Assembly: GCA_002685935.1 (NCBI GenBank)
Contig: NYZD01000187.1
Span: 1-43,113, forward strand
Source of the DNA: Planctomycetaceae bacterium
GTDB lineage: Bacteria > Planctomycetota > Phycisphaerae > Phycisphaerales > Zrk34
DNA: 43,113 bases
Reading direction: 5' to 3'
Part shown: piece by piece, positions 25,181-34,527 of the stretch
Layout of the letters: every line of letters begins with the position of its first letter
Numbering within the stretch: position 1 is the first letter of the stretch
Notes under the pieces: generated by a model
Databases searched by the model: none
The model's input: the letters and a program-made list of their open reading frames with translations, nothing else
Told to the model about the DNA's origin: nothing
Translations under genes and position numbers: made by a program

Positions 25181-27361
25181 ATGACCGCCCAGCCCCCACC
25201 CCATCAATGTGACCTCAACTTCGATCCCCACGCCCTGATGCCCCGCGCCTTTCCCCCTCACCCCCGTGTGCTTTGCACCCCCGCCGACCTGCACCGCACC
25301 CGCGAGTTGATCGCCCAAAACACCTGGCACGCCGACGCGCTGCAACAGCTCATCACCGAACTTGCCGAAGCGCCCCCCATCCCCGACGCGCTCGGCGACA
25401 CCCCCGACCTCGAACAAAACAGCAAACTGCTCGCCCACGCCCGCGCCGCCGCGCTCGTCTCCCTGCTAACCGACGCACCCCAACACCGCGACACCGCCCG
25501 GCGCGCCATGCGCGTCCTCACCCGTCACTACATCAACTGGCCCATCATCGAAGGCTGCCGCGCCCTCCCCCCCAACAACCTCAGCGAAGCCCGCTTCATG
25601 CTCGGCCTCGCCGAGGTGATCGACCTCCTCGCCGCCGACCCACTCGACGACTCCGACTTGGCGCTCTTCCAATCCACTCTTGATGCCGCCATCCCCGCCT
25701 GCGACGCCGCCCCCCACGCCTCCTGCGGCAACCACAACACCTGGCAGATCGTCGCCCGACTCGCCGTCGGAATCGCCCGCGCCAACCCACAAGACATCCA
25801 TGATGCACTCTACGGCTGCCCCTGGACCGGCCACAACCCATGGCGACACGGACTCATTCACCAACTCCAACACGACTTCCTCGCCGACGGCTTCCACTGG
25901 GAACGCGCGCCCGGATACCACTACTACACCCTCATGGCCGTCACCGAATCCGCCATCCTCCTCCAGAACGTCGGCGTCGATCTCTGGCATGCCGACCTCC
26001 CCGCCCAACTCGATCCCTACGAAGTCGACCTCCACCGCGCCTATGGCCCCGAGGGCACACGCAACCTCAAAGCCGCATTCGACGCGCCCCTCTATCAAAC
26101 ATTCCCCAACGGCGACTTCTCCCTCCTCCACGACTCCGGCCTAGCCCACCTGCGCGGCACGCACATCTGGGGCATGCTCTACCAAGCCGCCTATCAAGCC
26201 TACAACGACCCCCGCTACGCTTGGCTCATCAACTTAAATGAACAACACATCCCGCCCGATCAGCGCCGCCACCCCGCGCTGCCCAACTTCTGCCAGGATC
26301 GCGCGCACCTGTTCGTCCGCACCCACCAAACCGACTGGCCCGCCGGCGCACCACCCCTCGATGATCCCGACCGCCAAATCTCGCAGACTGGCGCCCACCA
26401 GCGCGGCTGCACCCTCTTCCCCGCCACCGGCCTCGCCATCCTCCGCGCCCACGCCGCAGACGACCGCGCCCCATCCGTCTCACTCAACTTCGGCCCCCAC
26501 TCCGCCGGCCATCAGTCCCCCGCCATGCTCCACGTCGATCTCCACGCCAACCATCATCGTCGCACCGATGCCGCCCGCTCCGAAGGCTACGGCGACCCGA
26601 CCCATCTCACCTGGAACCGCACCACCATCGCCCACAACACCGTCACCCTCGATCACCAGTCTCAGTTCCCCTACGACTTCGAAACCGATTCCATCTGGGA
26701 AGCAGACCTTTGGCGCGATCACCCCTCCGACAGCACCCTCGACTTTTTCCAAACCGAAGACCAATTCAAAGCCGTGCGCGCCCACAACGACGCCGTCTAC
26801 CCCGACGCCCGACTCGACCGCACCATCATCCTCACCACGCAATTCATAATCGATGTCTTCCGCGTCATCAGCGCCGACGCACGCACTTGCGATTGGGCCG
26901 TCCACGGCGTCGGCCGCGTCGATCCCCCCAACACCGCCCAACCCATTAACCTCGGCGCCCAACGCGGCTACCGACACTTCATCAACCCGCAACGCTGGCC
27001 CGTCAGCGATCCGCGCATCGATCTCACCTGGCGCCTCACCACAGGTCAATCGACCCGCGCCCAAATCATCCTCCCAACCCGCGCCCAGCTCATCACCGCC
27101 ACCGACCCCGCTTGCCCGCACCCGCACCTCTTCGGCGTCGACCCCGATGAAGACTCCCGCCGCACCACCGCCATCGTCCGCGCCAAATCCGATCGCGTCG
27201 TCTTCATCTCCCTCTGGCAATTCGATGCCGAAACCCCCGCCGACTTCACCGCCGATCCACCCCACGCCGACGCCGACATTGTGCTCCATGCCCGCATCAA
27301 CGACGATACCCGCACCTGGCGATTGCCTTACCCCCCCGATCCCGTAACCTGCGATCCCTGA
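25181..27361 (+). CDS. Heparinase II/III-like polysaccharide lyase
   Basis: A 726-residue protein with an alpha-helical toroid-like first half (to about 360) and a beta-sandwich second half, the layout of heparinase II/III and alginate lyases. Supporting motifs are the helical-domain pattern GNHNTWQIVARLAVG, then WERAPGYHYYTL, which supplies a candidate catalytic Tyr and His. Further on come HVDLHANHHRRTDAARSEGYGDP and NTVTLDHQSQ. No signal peptide is seen at the ATG start, unusual for this group, so it may act in the cytoplasm on imported oligosaccharides or the start could be misjudged. It likely belongs to uronic-acid polysaccharide breakdown, but the substrate is not visible. Confidence 0.8.
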   Translation: MTAQPPPHQCDLNFDPHALMPRAFPPHPRVLCTPADLHRTRELIAQNTWHADALQQLITELAEAPPIPDALGDTPDLEQNSKLLAHARAAALVSLLTDAPQHRDTARRAMRVLTRHYINWPIIEGCRALPPNNLSEARFMLGLAEVIDLLAADPLDDSDLALFQSTLDAAIPACDAAPHASCGNHNTWQIVARLAVGIARANPQDIHDALYGCPWTGHNPWRHGLIHQLQHDFLADGFHWERAPGYHYYTLMAVTESAILLQNVGVDLWHADLPAQLDPYEVDLHRAYGPEGTRNLKAAFDAPLYQTFPNGDFSLLHDSGLAHLRGTHIWGMLYQAAYQAYNDPRYAWLINLNEQHIPPDQRRHPALPNFCQDRAHLFVRTHQTDWPAGAPPLDDPDRQISQTGAHQRGCTLFPATGLAILRAHAADDRAPSVSLNFGPHSAGHQSPAMLHVDLHANHHRRTDAARSEGYGDPTHLTWNRTTIAHNTVTLDHQSQFPYDFETDSIWEADLWRDHPSDSTLDFFQTEDQFKAVRAHNDAVYPDARLDRTIILTTQFIIDVFRVISADARTCDWAVHGVGRVDPPNTAQPINLGAQRGYRHFINPQRWPVSDPRIDLTWRLTTGQSTRAQIILPTRAQLITATDPACPHPHLFGVDPDEDSRRTTAIVRAKSDRVVFISLWQFDAETPADFTADPPHADADIVLHARINDDTRTWRLPYPPDPVTCDP

Positions 27362-27378
27362 TGTTTCCCTCAAAACTG

Positions 27379-27486
27379 TTGAACCAATCCGCCCCGCTCA
27401 CGTCTAAACAAGATGTCAGGCAAACCCACCCACCCCCGGGCCGCCGCCGATGACGTTGATCGGCCCAACCCCGCTCAACCGGAGGA
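27379..27486 (+). promoter_or_regulatory. Promoter candidate, leader hairpin and strong ribosome binding site before DUF4139 gene
   Basis: TTGAAC (27379-27384) is followed after 18 bases by TCTAAA (27403-27408). In the leader, GGGCCG (27438-27443) can pair with CGGCCC (27461-27466). A clear Shine-Dalgarno, GGAGGA (27481-27486), lies six bases before ATG 27493, one of the best in the window. It suggests independent expression of this gene. Confidence 0.4.
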
Positions 27487-27492
27487 CCACCC

Positions 27493-29052
27493 ATGATCCG
27501 CCCCCTGCCCCTGTCTCTCGCCGCGCTGCTCGTCACGACCGCACTCCACGCCGCCCCGCCTCAGGACCCCGACGTCAGCCTCACCGTCTACTCCTCCGCC
27601 GACCCGCGCGGCTTCGACCCCCAGCAGTTCATCGCTCAGCAGCGCGCCGGCTACAACCCCAACTTCGCATCGCAGGTGCCCGGATTCGGCGTCATCCGTG
27701 ATACCCGGACCATCTCCCTCAAACCCGACGTCAACACCGTCCGTTTCACCGACGTCGCCGCCTTTATCGATCCCACCACCGTCAGCTTCGCCGACGTCTC
27801 ACCCCATGCCCGAAATGCCAAGCCTGACAAACTGCCCAGCATCATCGAACAAAGCTTCCAGTTCGATCTCGTCAGCCCCGAAAAACTGCTCAACAAATAC
27901 ATCGATCGGTCCATCACCGCCCGTATCCTCCTTGCCGACGGCGGCCACGAGGACGTCACCGGTAGCCTCCTGTCCAACACCCAGGGCCAACTCGTCATCC
28001 AAACCGGCGCCGGCCTGCGCATCCTCCAACGCTCACAAGTTCAACTCAAACTTGCCGACCTCCCCGGCGGCCTGATCACCCGGCCCACCCTCGAATGGCT
28101 CGTCCAGTCCCCCGACGACGCCCCTCGCGACCACCGCATCCGCACCACCTACCAGACCGGCGGCATCACCTGGCGCGCCGACTACAACCTCCTGCTCAAC
28201 CAGGACGACACCAAAGCCGACATCAGCGCCTGGGTCTCCCTCATGAACCTCTCCGGCATCGCCTACGAAAACGCTAAACTCAAACTCATCGCCGGCGACG
28301 TCCAACGCGTGCCGTCCGCCGGACAGTACGATCGCCGTCGAATGGAGAAAAGCATGATGATGGCGGCCGAATCCGCCGCATTCGAAGAAAAGGAATTCTT
28401 CGAATACCACCTCTATACCCTCCCCCGACGCACCACCGTCCGCAACAACGCCACCCAGCAGATCGCCTTGTTCCCTGCCGTCCCCGATGTCAACGTCGAC
28501 AAAGTCCTCCTCTACAACGGCCTGCCCGATGCCGCCCACTGGTCCATCGCGCGAAATCCCCATCTCGATAAGAACTTCGGCAACCAGTCCAACAAGAAAG
28601 TGGACGTCTACATTCGCCTCGACAACTCAGAAGAAGACGGCCTCGGCAAACCACTGCCCAAAGGCAAGGTCCGCGTCTACAAACGTGACGACGCCGACGA
28701 CTCGCTCGAATTCGTCGGCGAAGATCTCATCGATCACACCGCCAAAGGCGCTCAAATCCTCATCCGCGTCGGAAACGCATTCGACGTCACCGGCGAACGC
28801 ACCCAGACCGATTTCAGCATCGACAAACGCGGACACGTCATCACCGAGTCCTACCGCATCAAACTCAACAACGCCAAGGACAACCCCGTCAACGTCGTCG
28901 TCAAGGAATTCCTCTACCGCTGGCACAACTGGCGAATCACCCGACAAAGCGACGACTTCAAGAAGATCGATTCCCGTACCATCGACTTTGAAGTCCAGGT
29001 CCCCGCCGAGTCCTCACGCCAGATCGAATACACCGTCCGCTACACCTGGTAA
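27493..29052 (+). CDS. Exported DUF4139 domain protein
   Basis: A 519-residue protein with a signal peptide (about residues 1-20, ending ALHA). It has the DUF4139 layout: an N-terminal segment that reads VIRDTRTISLKPDVNTVRF, a middle part with LLSNTQGQLVIQT, and a C-terminal beta domain beginning RTTYQTGGITWRADY that ends in EFLYRWHNWRIT and a final RQIEYTVRYTW strand. Family members are exported proteins without settled function. It stands alone between the lyase and lgt with its own ribosome binding site. Confidence 0.85.
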   Translation: MIRPLPLSLAALLVTTALHAAPPQDPDVSLTVYSSADPRGFDPQQFIAQQRAGYNPNFASQVPGFGVIRDTRTISLKPDVNTVRFTDVAAFIDPTTVSFADVSPHARNAKPDKLPSIIEQSFQFDLVSPEKLLNKYIDRSITARILLADGGHEDVTGSLLSNTQGQLVIQTGAGLRILQRSQVQLKLADLPGGLITRPTLEWLVQSPDDAPRDHRIRTTYQTGGITWRADYNLLLNQDDTKADISAWVSLMNLSGIAYENAKLKLIAGDVQRVPSAGQYDRRRMEKSMMMAAESAAFEEKEFFEYHLYTLPRRTTVRNNATQQIALFPAVPDVNVDKVLLYNGLPDAAHWSIARNPHLDKNFGNQSNKKVDVYIRLDNSEEDGLGKPLPKGKVRVYKRDDADDSLEFVGEDLIDHTAKGAQILIRVGNAFDVTGERTQTDFSIDKRGHVITESYRIKLNNAKDNPVNVVVKEFLYRWHNWRITRQSDDFKKIDSRTIDFEVQVPAESSRQIEYTVRYTW

Positions 29053-29085
29053 TCACAGAAACATGCTCCCGCTATCCGCCGTGCG

Positions 29086-29134
29086 TTGACACCGCGTCCG
29101 GTTGCCCTAGATTGGCCTGCATCCACCCAAGGGG
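29086..29134 (+). promoter_or_regulatory. Candidate promoter and ribosome binding site for lgt
   Basis: A perfect TTGACA (29086-29091) is followed after 16 bases by TAGATT (29108-29113). AAGGGG (29129-29134) lies 12 bases before ATG 29147, a rather long spacing. Together they give a short leader of about 27 bases and support the start chosen for lgt. Confidence 0.5.
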
Positions 29135-29146
29135 TGACCCCGGCGC

Positions 29147-30277
29147 ATGCTCATCTTGGCCGAAACATTGCACCGCATCGACCCATTCGCCATTCGTATC
29201 TGGGGCGACTTTGGCATCCGATGGTACGGCCTGTCCTATGTCGCCGGATTCTTCGTCTCCTGGCTCATCGTCCGCGCCCTCGCCAAACGCGGACGGTCTC
29301 AATTGCCCGTCGCCCGCGCCGCCGACTTCATCGTCACCATCGCCGTCGGACTTGTCGCCGGCGGCCGGCTCGGCTACTGCCTCATCTACAACCGACCATT
29401 GCTCGTCGATTTCTCCGCCGACTTCCCCTTCTGGGGCGTCTTCGCCATGCACCGCGGCGGCATGGCCAGCCACGGCGGCATCGTCGGCCTCATCCTCGCC
29501 TGCATGTGGTTCGCCCGGCGCAACCGCGTCAGTGCGCTGCACCTGCTCGACCTCACCACCATCGGCGGCACCATCGGCGTGTTCTTCGGCCGCATCGCCA
29601 ACTTCGTCAACGGCGAACTCGTCGGGCGCGCCTGTTCCGACAAACTGCCCTGGGCCATGAAGTTCCCCCAGGACATCACCGAGTGGGCTTCAAGCTCCAA
29701 ATGGTCCGCCGATCATCTGCGCACCCTCGAACCGGTCATGCAGCTCGAGCCCTTCAATCGAATGCCCGGCCAATGGACCGCCCTCGTCGACCAGGCCGTC
29801 GCCAACCCCAACCCCGACACCGGCCAGAAAATACACGACCTCCTCAGCCGCGTCGTCGACGCCACCCAATCTTCCGACCCCACCGGCAACGCCATCGCCG
29901 CCCAACTCACCCCGCTCATCGCCAGCCGCCACCCCTCCCAAATCTATCAGGCCCTCATGGAGGGCCTCGCCCTGTGCATCATCCTCCTGCTCATCTGGCG
30001 CGTCCCCCGCAAGCCCGGCGTCATCGCCGCATGGTTCCTCCTGGGCTACGGCATCTTCCGAATCGCCGGCGAGCAATTCCGCGTCCCCGATTACGACGTC
30101 AACAAACTCGAACAGCTCACCAACATCACGCGCGGGCAATGGCTCAGCAGCATCATGGTCCTCGCCGGCATCGCGCTGCTCTGGCTCTGGGCACGCCGCG
30201 ACGTGCCGAAAATAGGCGGCTGGGGCAAAGCCGGTCGCGATCAAACCCCCCCCCCGCCCGCCCGCCCATCGGACTAA
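29147..30277 (+). CDS. lgt: Prolipoprotein diacylglyceryl transferase
   Basis: A 376-residue inner-membrane enzyme that moves diacylglycerol from phosphatidylglycerol to the lipobox Cys of prolipoproteins. The HGG motif is at 109-111 (GGMASHGGIVG), and GRIANFVNGELVGR at 148-161 holds R149 and N152, the family's lipid-binding and catalytic residues. HPSQIYQALMEG follows near 263. At 376 residues it is longer than the usual 270-300, mainly because of a polar insertion at about 180-258 between PWAMKFP and HPSQ. The hexosaminidase gene begins four bases after its stop. The lipoprotein at 40181 would be one substrate. Confidence 0.95.
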   Translation: MLILAETLHRIDPFAIRIWGDFGIRWYGLSYVAGFFVSWLIVRALAKRGRSQLPVARAADFIVTIAVGLVAGGRLGYCLIYNRPLLVDFSADFPFWGVFAMHRGGMASHGGIVGLILACMWFARRNRVSALHLLDLTTIGGTIGVFFGRIANFVNGELVGRACSDKLPWAMKFPQDITEWASSSKWSADHLRTLEPVMQLEPFNRMPGQWTALVDQAVANPNPDTGQKIHDLLSRVVDATQSSDPTGNAIAAQLTPLIASRHPSQIYQALMEGLALCIILLLIWRVPRKPGVIAAWFLLGYGIFRIAGEQFRVPDYDVNKLEQLTNITRGQWLSSIMVLAGIALLWLWARRDVPKIGGWGKAGRDQTPPPPARPSD

Positions 30278-30281
30278 CCCC

Positions 30282-31667
30282 ATGTCCCTCGACAAACTGT
30301 TCACCAATCCAAATCCCCCCATCCCAATCCGCGGCATGCACCTTGATCTCAAAGGCTCCCCGCCCACCCCGCAGCGCCTCCTCAGCCTCCTCCGCCTCTT
30401 CGCCCAACTCCGCATCAATGCCGTCCTCATTGAATTTGAAGACATGTTTCCCTGGACCGTTGATCCTCGCTTCCGCTGCGAGACCGCTTACGCCGCCGAT
30501 ACCGTCCGCGCCTTCGCCGCCGAAGCCGCCGCCCTCAACATCCAGGTCATCCCCCTCGTCCAGTGCCTCGGCCACTGCGAAGTCCCCCTCAGCGGGCCCG
30601 GCAACGAATCACTCCGCGAAATCCCCCACCGCGCCCAGGATCTCAACCCCCTCGCCCCCGGCGCGCGAGACCTGATTGAAAGCATGGTCGAAGATGTCCT
30701 CGCCCTCTGTCCCGACATCCAATACTTCCACCTCGGCGGCGACGAAGCTTGGCACTTCGGCACCCACCCCGACACCAAAACATTCATCGAGCAAAACAGC
30801 CCCGGCGCGCTCTACCTCCATCACGTCCAGCCCATCCTCGACAAACTCAACGCCCGCGGCGTCACCCCCATCCTCTGGCACGACATGATGCGCCAATGGG
30901 ATGATCGCGCCCTCGACCAACTCGCCCCCAACGCCCACCTCATGTGCTGGGGCTATGCCCACCCCGATCGGCTCGGCGATCTCATCACCCCCGATCACAT
31001 GCAGCGCTTCACCGACCACGGCATCCAGCTCTGGGGCGCCGGCGCCTACAAAGGCGCCAACCATCACACCGCCGATCGCCCCGCGCTTGCCGCCCACGTC
31101 GCCAACGCCCTCTGGTGGACCCGACAAGCCGCGCAATTCAACATGCATGGCGTCATCGCCACCGCATGGAGCCGCTACGCCACCCACCGCGTCCAATGTG
31201 AAACCATCGAGGCCAGCCTCGATTCCCTCGTCCACGTCGCCCGCATCCTTCACGATGCCGCCGCCTGGCCCGACCCCGAACAATCAAGCCGCGCAGCCCT
31301 CGCCGCCCTCGGCCAGGCCGACCACTTCCAGGCCTGCGCCGACGCCGCCCAGCGCCTCGCCGACCTCCGCACCAGCGCCTGGATTGAGATCCAGTTCGTA
31401 CGCGAACTCATCTGCACCGCCACCATCGATGCCCGCCGTCGCACCTCCGGCACCCTCATCGACGTCACCCGGGGACTCGGCGCCATCGTCGACGAAGCCG
31501 ACGCCATTGCCCGCGACTTCGCCGCCGCCCATCACAACCACATCGATTCCCTCTGGGTCCGGCGCTACCTCGCCGAGCGCATCGAACCCATCCGCGAAGA
31601 ACACGCCGCCCTCGACGCCCGCGCTCGACAACTTAATCCCGTCGGCTACGCCGCCAACCCCGGCTGA
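30282..31667 (+). CDS. GH20-like beta-N-acetylhexosaminidase
   Basis: A 461-residue protein with a (beta/alpha)8 barrel resembling glycoside hydrolase family 20. The catalytic pair is D154-E155 in FHLGGDEAWHFG, where Asp orients the acetamido group and Glu is the general acid. The N-terminus, IRGMHLDLKG, begins the barrel; ILWHDMM and ATAWSRY mark later strands. There is no signal peptide and no separate N-terminal GH20b domain, so it resembles cytoplasmic HEXDC-type enzymes. The C-terminal 130 residues are helical. It is cotranscribed with lgt by position, though no shared pathway is evident. Confidence 0.85.
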   Translation: MSLDKLFTNPNPPIPIRGMHLDLKGSPPTPQRLLSLLRLFAQLRINAVLIEFEDMFPWTVDPRFRCETAYAADTVRAFAAEAAALNIQVIPLVQCLGHCEVPLSGPGNESLREIPHRAQDLNPLAPGARDLIESMVEDVLALCPDIQYFHLGGDEAWHFGTHPDTKTFIEQNSPGALYLHHVQPILDKLNARGVTPILWHDMMRQWDDRALDQLAPNAHLMCWGYAHPDRLGDLITPDHMQRFTDHGIQLWGAGAYKGANHHTADRPALAAHVANALWWTRQAAQFNMHGVIATAWSRYATHRVQCETIEASLDSLVHVARILHDAAAWPDPEQSSRAALAALGQADHFQACADAAQRLADLRTSAWIEIQFVRELICTATIDARRRTSGTLIDVTRGLGAIVDEADAIARDFAAAHHNHIDSLWVRRYLAERIEPIREEHAALDARARQLNPVGYAANPG

Positions 31668-31729
31668 TCGAACGTCACCTTCATGTCCGTTGCATGGAGC
31701 GCCGCATGTCAAGGCGCCCCTCCCCGATC

Positions 31730-32749
31730 CTAGAACGGCAACCCGACCTGACGCCGCATCTCATCCAACACCCGCATGTTTTCCATCGTGTCCGCGCGAG
31801 TCACCCGCGGCGCAGCCCCATCAAGAACCGTCGCCGCGAAATCATCTGCCTCCATCGCATACAGCGGCTCCGGCGCATCCACCGTGAACGTCTCCCGCGG
31901 CTTCGGCGGCGGACCACCCGAGCCCGCGTCCGCCTTCGGTGGCGTCATCCGGCAAACCGTGTACGCCGCCCCCTCAACCGGCGGCTTCCACGGGATCGGC
32001 ACCTCAATGTAACCCGCCGTCCCGCTCACCACCGCCATGTTGTTCGTCTGCGTCTGCATCCCACACACAAACGTCGCCAGCACGTCATTCGCAAACTCCA
32101 TCGTCCCTGCCACCAGATCGTCAACCCCGCATTCGTGCAGATGACCCGCCGCATGCACCGCCGTCGGCTCCGACCCCGCGATCATCCGACTGAAATTGAT
32201 GCAGTAACATCCAATGTCCATCAATCCTCCGCCCGCCAACTCCACGCTGAAACGACTGTTCCCCTCCCATTGCTTCAGCGCATACGAAAAACTCGTCCGC
32301 ACCAGTGTCACGCGCCCAATCGCTCCGTCCGCAATCGTACTCAACACCGCCGCCGTCAGCGGATGCGACCGATACATGAATGCTTCGATCAACACCAGCC
32401 CCGCCCGCTCCGCTGCGTCGAACATCCGCTCTGACTCTTCCCGGTTCACCGCGATCGGCTTCTCACACAACACGTGCTTCCCCGCCTCAAGCGACTTTAG
32501 CGTCCATTCCATATGCATCGAGTTCGGCAGCGCAACGTAAATCGCATCCACCTCCCCATCCGCCAACAGCTTTGCATAGCTCCCATGCGCACGCGCCACC
32601 CCGAATTCCGCCGCGAACGCTTTCGCCTTCTCGCCGCTCCGAGAACCGCACGCCGTGACCCGTCCCCGCCGCGCACCCGCCACGTCTCCCGCAAACTGCC
32701 GCGCGATGTTCCCAACGCCCATGATGCCCCATCGCAATGCGCTATCCAT
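31730..32749 (-). CDS. Gfo/Idh/MocA-family oxidoreductase
   Basis: A 339-residue NAD(P)-dependent dehydrogenase of sugars or sugar acids. GVGNIA at 11-16 is the dinucleotide-binding motif, CEKPIA around 95-100 gives the catalytic Lys, and GGGLMDIGCYCINFSRM resembles the substrate-site segment. The C-terminal domain is the usual beta sheet. GGGAG upstream on the - strand, six bases before the ATG, supports the start. It is the third gene of an operon with the SDR and GNAT genes, 40 bases after the latter. Confidence 0.93.
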   Translation of the reverse strand: MDSALRWGIMGVGNIARQFAGDVAGARRGRVTACGSRSGEKAKAFAAEFGVARAHGSYAKLLADGEVDAIYVALPNSMHMEWTLKSLEAGKHVLCEKPIAVNREESERMFDAAERAGLVLIEAFMYRSHPLTAAVLSTIADGAIGRVTLVRTSFSYALKQWEGNSRFSVELAGGGLMDIGCYCINFSRMIAGSEPTAVHAAGHLHECGVDDLVAGTMEFANDVLATFVCGMQTQTNNMAVVSGTAGYIEVPIPWKPPVEGAAYTVCRMTPPKADAGSGGPPPKPRETFTVDAPEPLYAMEADDFAATVLDGAAPRVTRADTMENMRVLDEMRRQVGLPF

Positions 32750-32789
32750 ACATCACTCCCAATTCATTGCAAGTAACCATGCCGTCGCC

Positions 32790-33257
32790 CTACGTCAGAC
32801 GCTTCACCAATACACGGTGCAGCCCCACGCCCTTCACGTCAAACGCTTCCGACGCCGTCGTCCATCCCAATCGCTCATAGAACCCCACCGCACCCTCGCG
32901 TGCATTGCACCACATCAACCGAATCGGCGACGCCAAACCCAATAACCGTTCCGATTCCACCGCCAGCAGCGCGCCAATCCCGCGTCCCTGATACGCCCCC
33001 AGTACACCCATCCCCCGCAACTGCCACGCCGCCTCCCCGTCTCGTTCCCCGCACAGATACGTCGCGCACCCGACGTTCTGTTCACCGACGAACGCCCCGA
33101 TATGCCTTGTCGTCTCCGCGTCATCCCCGTCAAACGCCCCCGTCGCCCGATCCGTCCCTTCAATGATCACCGCCATCCGCACGCCCATGATCTCATCCAC
33201 CCCAGCCCCGCGCACCACCACCCGCTCGCCATTGATCGTTATCTCGCCGCTGCTCAT
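32790..33257 (-). CDS. GNAT-family N-acetyltransferase
   Basis: A 155-residue acetyltransferase. The acetyl-CoA motif is QGRGIG at 90-95 after RGMGVLGAY, and the C-terminal hallmark is GFYERLGW at 125-132. The acceptor cannot be told. Its ATG overlaps the stop of the SDR gene by four bases (ATGA), so translation is coupled. The Gfo/Idh gene follows. Confidence 0.92.
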   Translation of the reverse strand: MSSGEITINGERVVVRGAGVDEIMGVRMAVIIEGTDRATGAFDGDDAETTRHIGAFVGEQNVGCATYLCGERDGEAAWQLRGMGVLGAYQGRGIGALLAVESERLLGLASPIRLMWCNAREGAVGFYERLGWTTASEAFDVKGVGLHRVLVKRLT

Positions 33258-34015
33258 CGCAGAAACCGTCCCCCGTTGATGTCAATCAACGCCCCGTTCA
33301 CGAACCGGCCCGCATCCGAAACCAAAAACATCACGACCCCCGCCACCTCCTCCGCCGTTCCGTTCCGCCCCACCGGCGTCTCCGTGCGATACTGTGCCAG
33401 CCGCTCCGGACTCGAAAACACCTCATGGTGCCGCGTCTCAATCACACCCGGCATGATCGCGTTCGTCCGCACCGCCGGCGCCAGCTCCCGCGCCAGCGTC
33501 CGCGTCATCACCTGCAGTCCGCCCTTCGCCGCCGCGTACGCCCCCGCCCCGTTCGCGCCCCCCGTCTGAACGCTCAACGAAAGGTTGTTCACAATCACTC
33601 CGTGCCCCGACGCCTTCAAGTGCGGTATCGCCCGCCGCGTCACCACAAACGCGCTCGTCAGATTCGTCGCCAGCACCTGATTCCACAAATCCACCGAGCA
33701 CTCCTCAAGCGTTGCCCGCTCGATCGGTGACCCCGCATTATTAAATAGCACGTCCAGCCGCCCCCGCGCACTCACCAGCCCATCCACCACGCCGTTCGCC
33801 GCCGCTTCGTCCGTCAGGTCAGCCCCCAGCAACATCCCATCACCCCCGCCCGCGCGCACCGCATCCAGCGTTTCGCCCGCCTCATCCTTGCTGCGGTGAT
33901 AGTGCACCCCCACAAACGCGCCGCTCGCGCCCAGCGCCGTTGCCGTCGCGCGACCGATCCCGACCCCCGCCCCCGTCACCAGCGCCACCCGATCCGACAG
34001 GTCCTGATCCCTCAT
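33254..34015 (-). CDS. Short-chain dehydrogenase/reductase
   Basis: A 253-residue SDR. TGAGVGIG at 14-21 binds the cofactor, NNAG is at 92-95, and the catalytic residues are S147, Y160 and K164 (YAAAK). The open frame extends to 34081, but the first 22 residues would lie across the promoter; ATG 34015 has a strong Shine-Dalgarno, GGGAGGG (complement at 34023-34029). The gene heads an operon with the GNAT and Gfo/Idh genes, which suggests conversion of a sugar or a sugar-derived metabolite. Confidence 0.94.
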   Translation of the reverse strand: MRDQDLSDRVALVTGAGVGIGRATATALGASGAFVGVHYHRSKDEAGETLDAVRAGGGDGMLLGADLTDEAAANGVVDGLVSARGRLDVLFNNAGSPIERATLEECSVDLWNQVLATNLTSAFVVTRRAIPHLKASGHGVIVNNLSLSVQTGGANGAGAYAAAKGGLQVMTRTLARELAPAVRTNAIMPGVIETRHHEVFSSPERLAQYRTETPVGRNGTAEEVAGVVMFLVSDAGRFVNGALIDINGGRFLR

Positions 34016-34052
34016 GCCAAGGCCCTCCCACAATTCCTTTAGCTCGATAATG

Positions 34053-34081
34053 ATTCTATCTAAACCCGCCTGGCATCTCAA
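34053..34081 (-). promoter_or_regulatory. Strong promoter for the SDR-GNAT-Gfo/Idh operon
   Basis: On the - strand TTGAGA (34076-34081) is followed after exactly 17 bases by TAGAAT (34053-34058). Each hexamer matches five of six consensus positions. Transcription should start near 34046, leaving a leader of about 30 bases that contains GGGAGGG before ATG 34015. Confidence 0.6.
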
Positions 34082-34154
34082 GTTCCTGATAATAAACAGG
34101 TTACATCCGGCATGCGATCGGGTCCATCACGCGAACCCCACCCCGTCCCTGTCG

Positions 34155-34172
34155 TATTAACTCATGCAGAAA
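34155..34172 (+). promoter_or_regulatory. Candidate -10 and ribosome binding site for the hibernation factor
   Basis: TATTAA (34155-34160) is a possible -10 without a good -35. GAAAGGA (34166-34172) stands 11 bases before ATG 34184. The -10 and Shine-Dalgarno are very close, so the real start of transcription may lie further upstream. Confidence 0.3.
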
Positions 34173-34183
34173 GGACCACATCC

Positions 34184-34510
34184 ATGAAACTCGATGTACG
34201 CAGCGTAAACTTATCCGCGTCCGACCCCATCAACCAATACGTCGATCAAAAACTGGCCGCTGCCGTCGGTCGATTCTTCGACCACGTCCGCGCCGTCACC
34301 GTCCATCTCACCAACGCCCGCGAGCCGCACCGCGGCGCCGATCCCCGATGCCAGGTCTGCATCCGCCTCATCAACGGCTCACAGTTCTGCATTCAGGATC
34401 AGGAGCCCGACCTCTATTCCGCCATCAACCACGCCATGTCGCGACTCAAGCGGACCCTCTCCCGCCGCATCGAACGCCAACGCGATCGCAAGCGACATCC
34501 CGCCGAGTGA
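34184..34510 (+). CDS. Ribosome hibernation promoting factor, short form
   Basis: A 108-residue protein of the HPF/RaiA (YfiA) family, which binds 30S subunits and stabilises inactive ribosomes in slow growth. The fold is visible in MKLDVRSVNLSASDPINQYV, VTVHLTNA and DLYSAINHAMSRLKRTLSRR, with a basic C-terminal end. There is no long-form dimerisation domain. The open frame begins at 34112, but ATG 34184 with GAAAGGA upstream gives the canonical N-terminus. It is divergent from the SDR operon and ends 17 bases before the convergent CPBP gene. Confidence 0.9.
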   Translation: MKLDVRSVNLSASDPINQYVDQKLAAAVGRFFDHVRAVTVHLTNAREPHRGADPRCQVCIRLINGSQFCIQDQEPDLYSAINHAMSRLKRTLSRRIERQRDRKRHPAE

Positions 34511-34527
34511 TCGTCCCCGCCAACCGA

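Noticed and set aside
31668-31729. Terminator between the convergent hexosaminidase and Gfo/Idh genes
   Set aside because: A GCGCC/GGCGC pairing with nine-base loop exists, but without a T-run on either strand.
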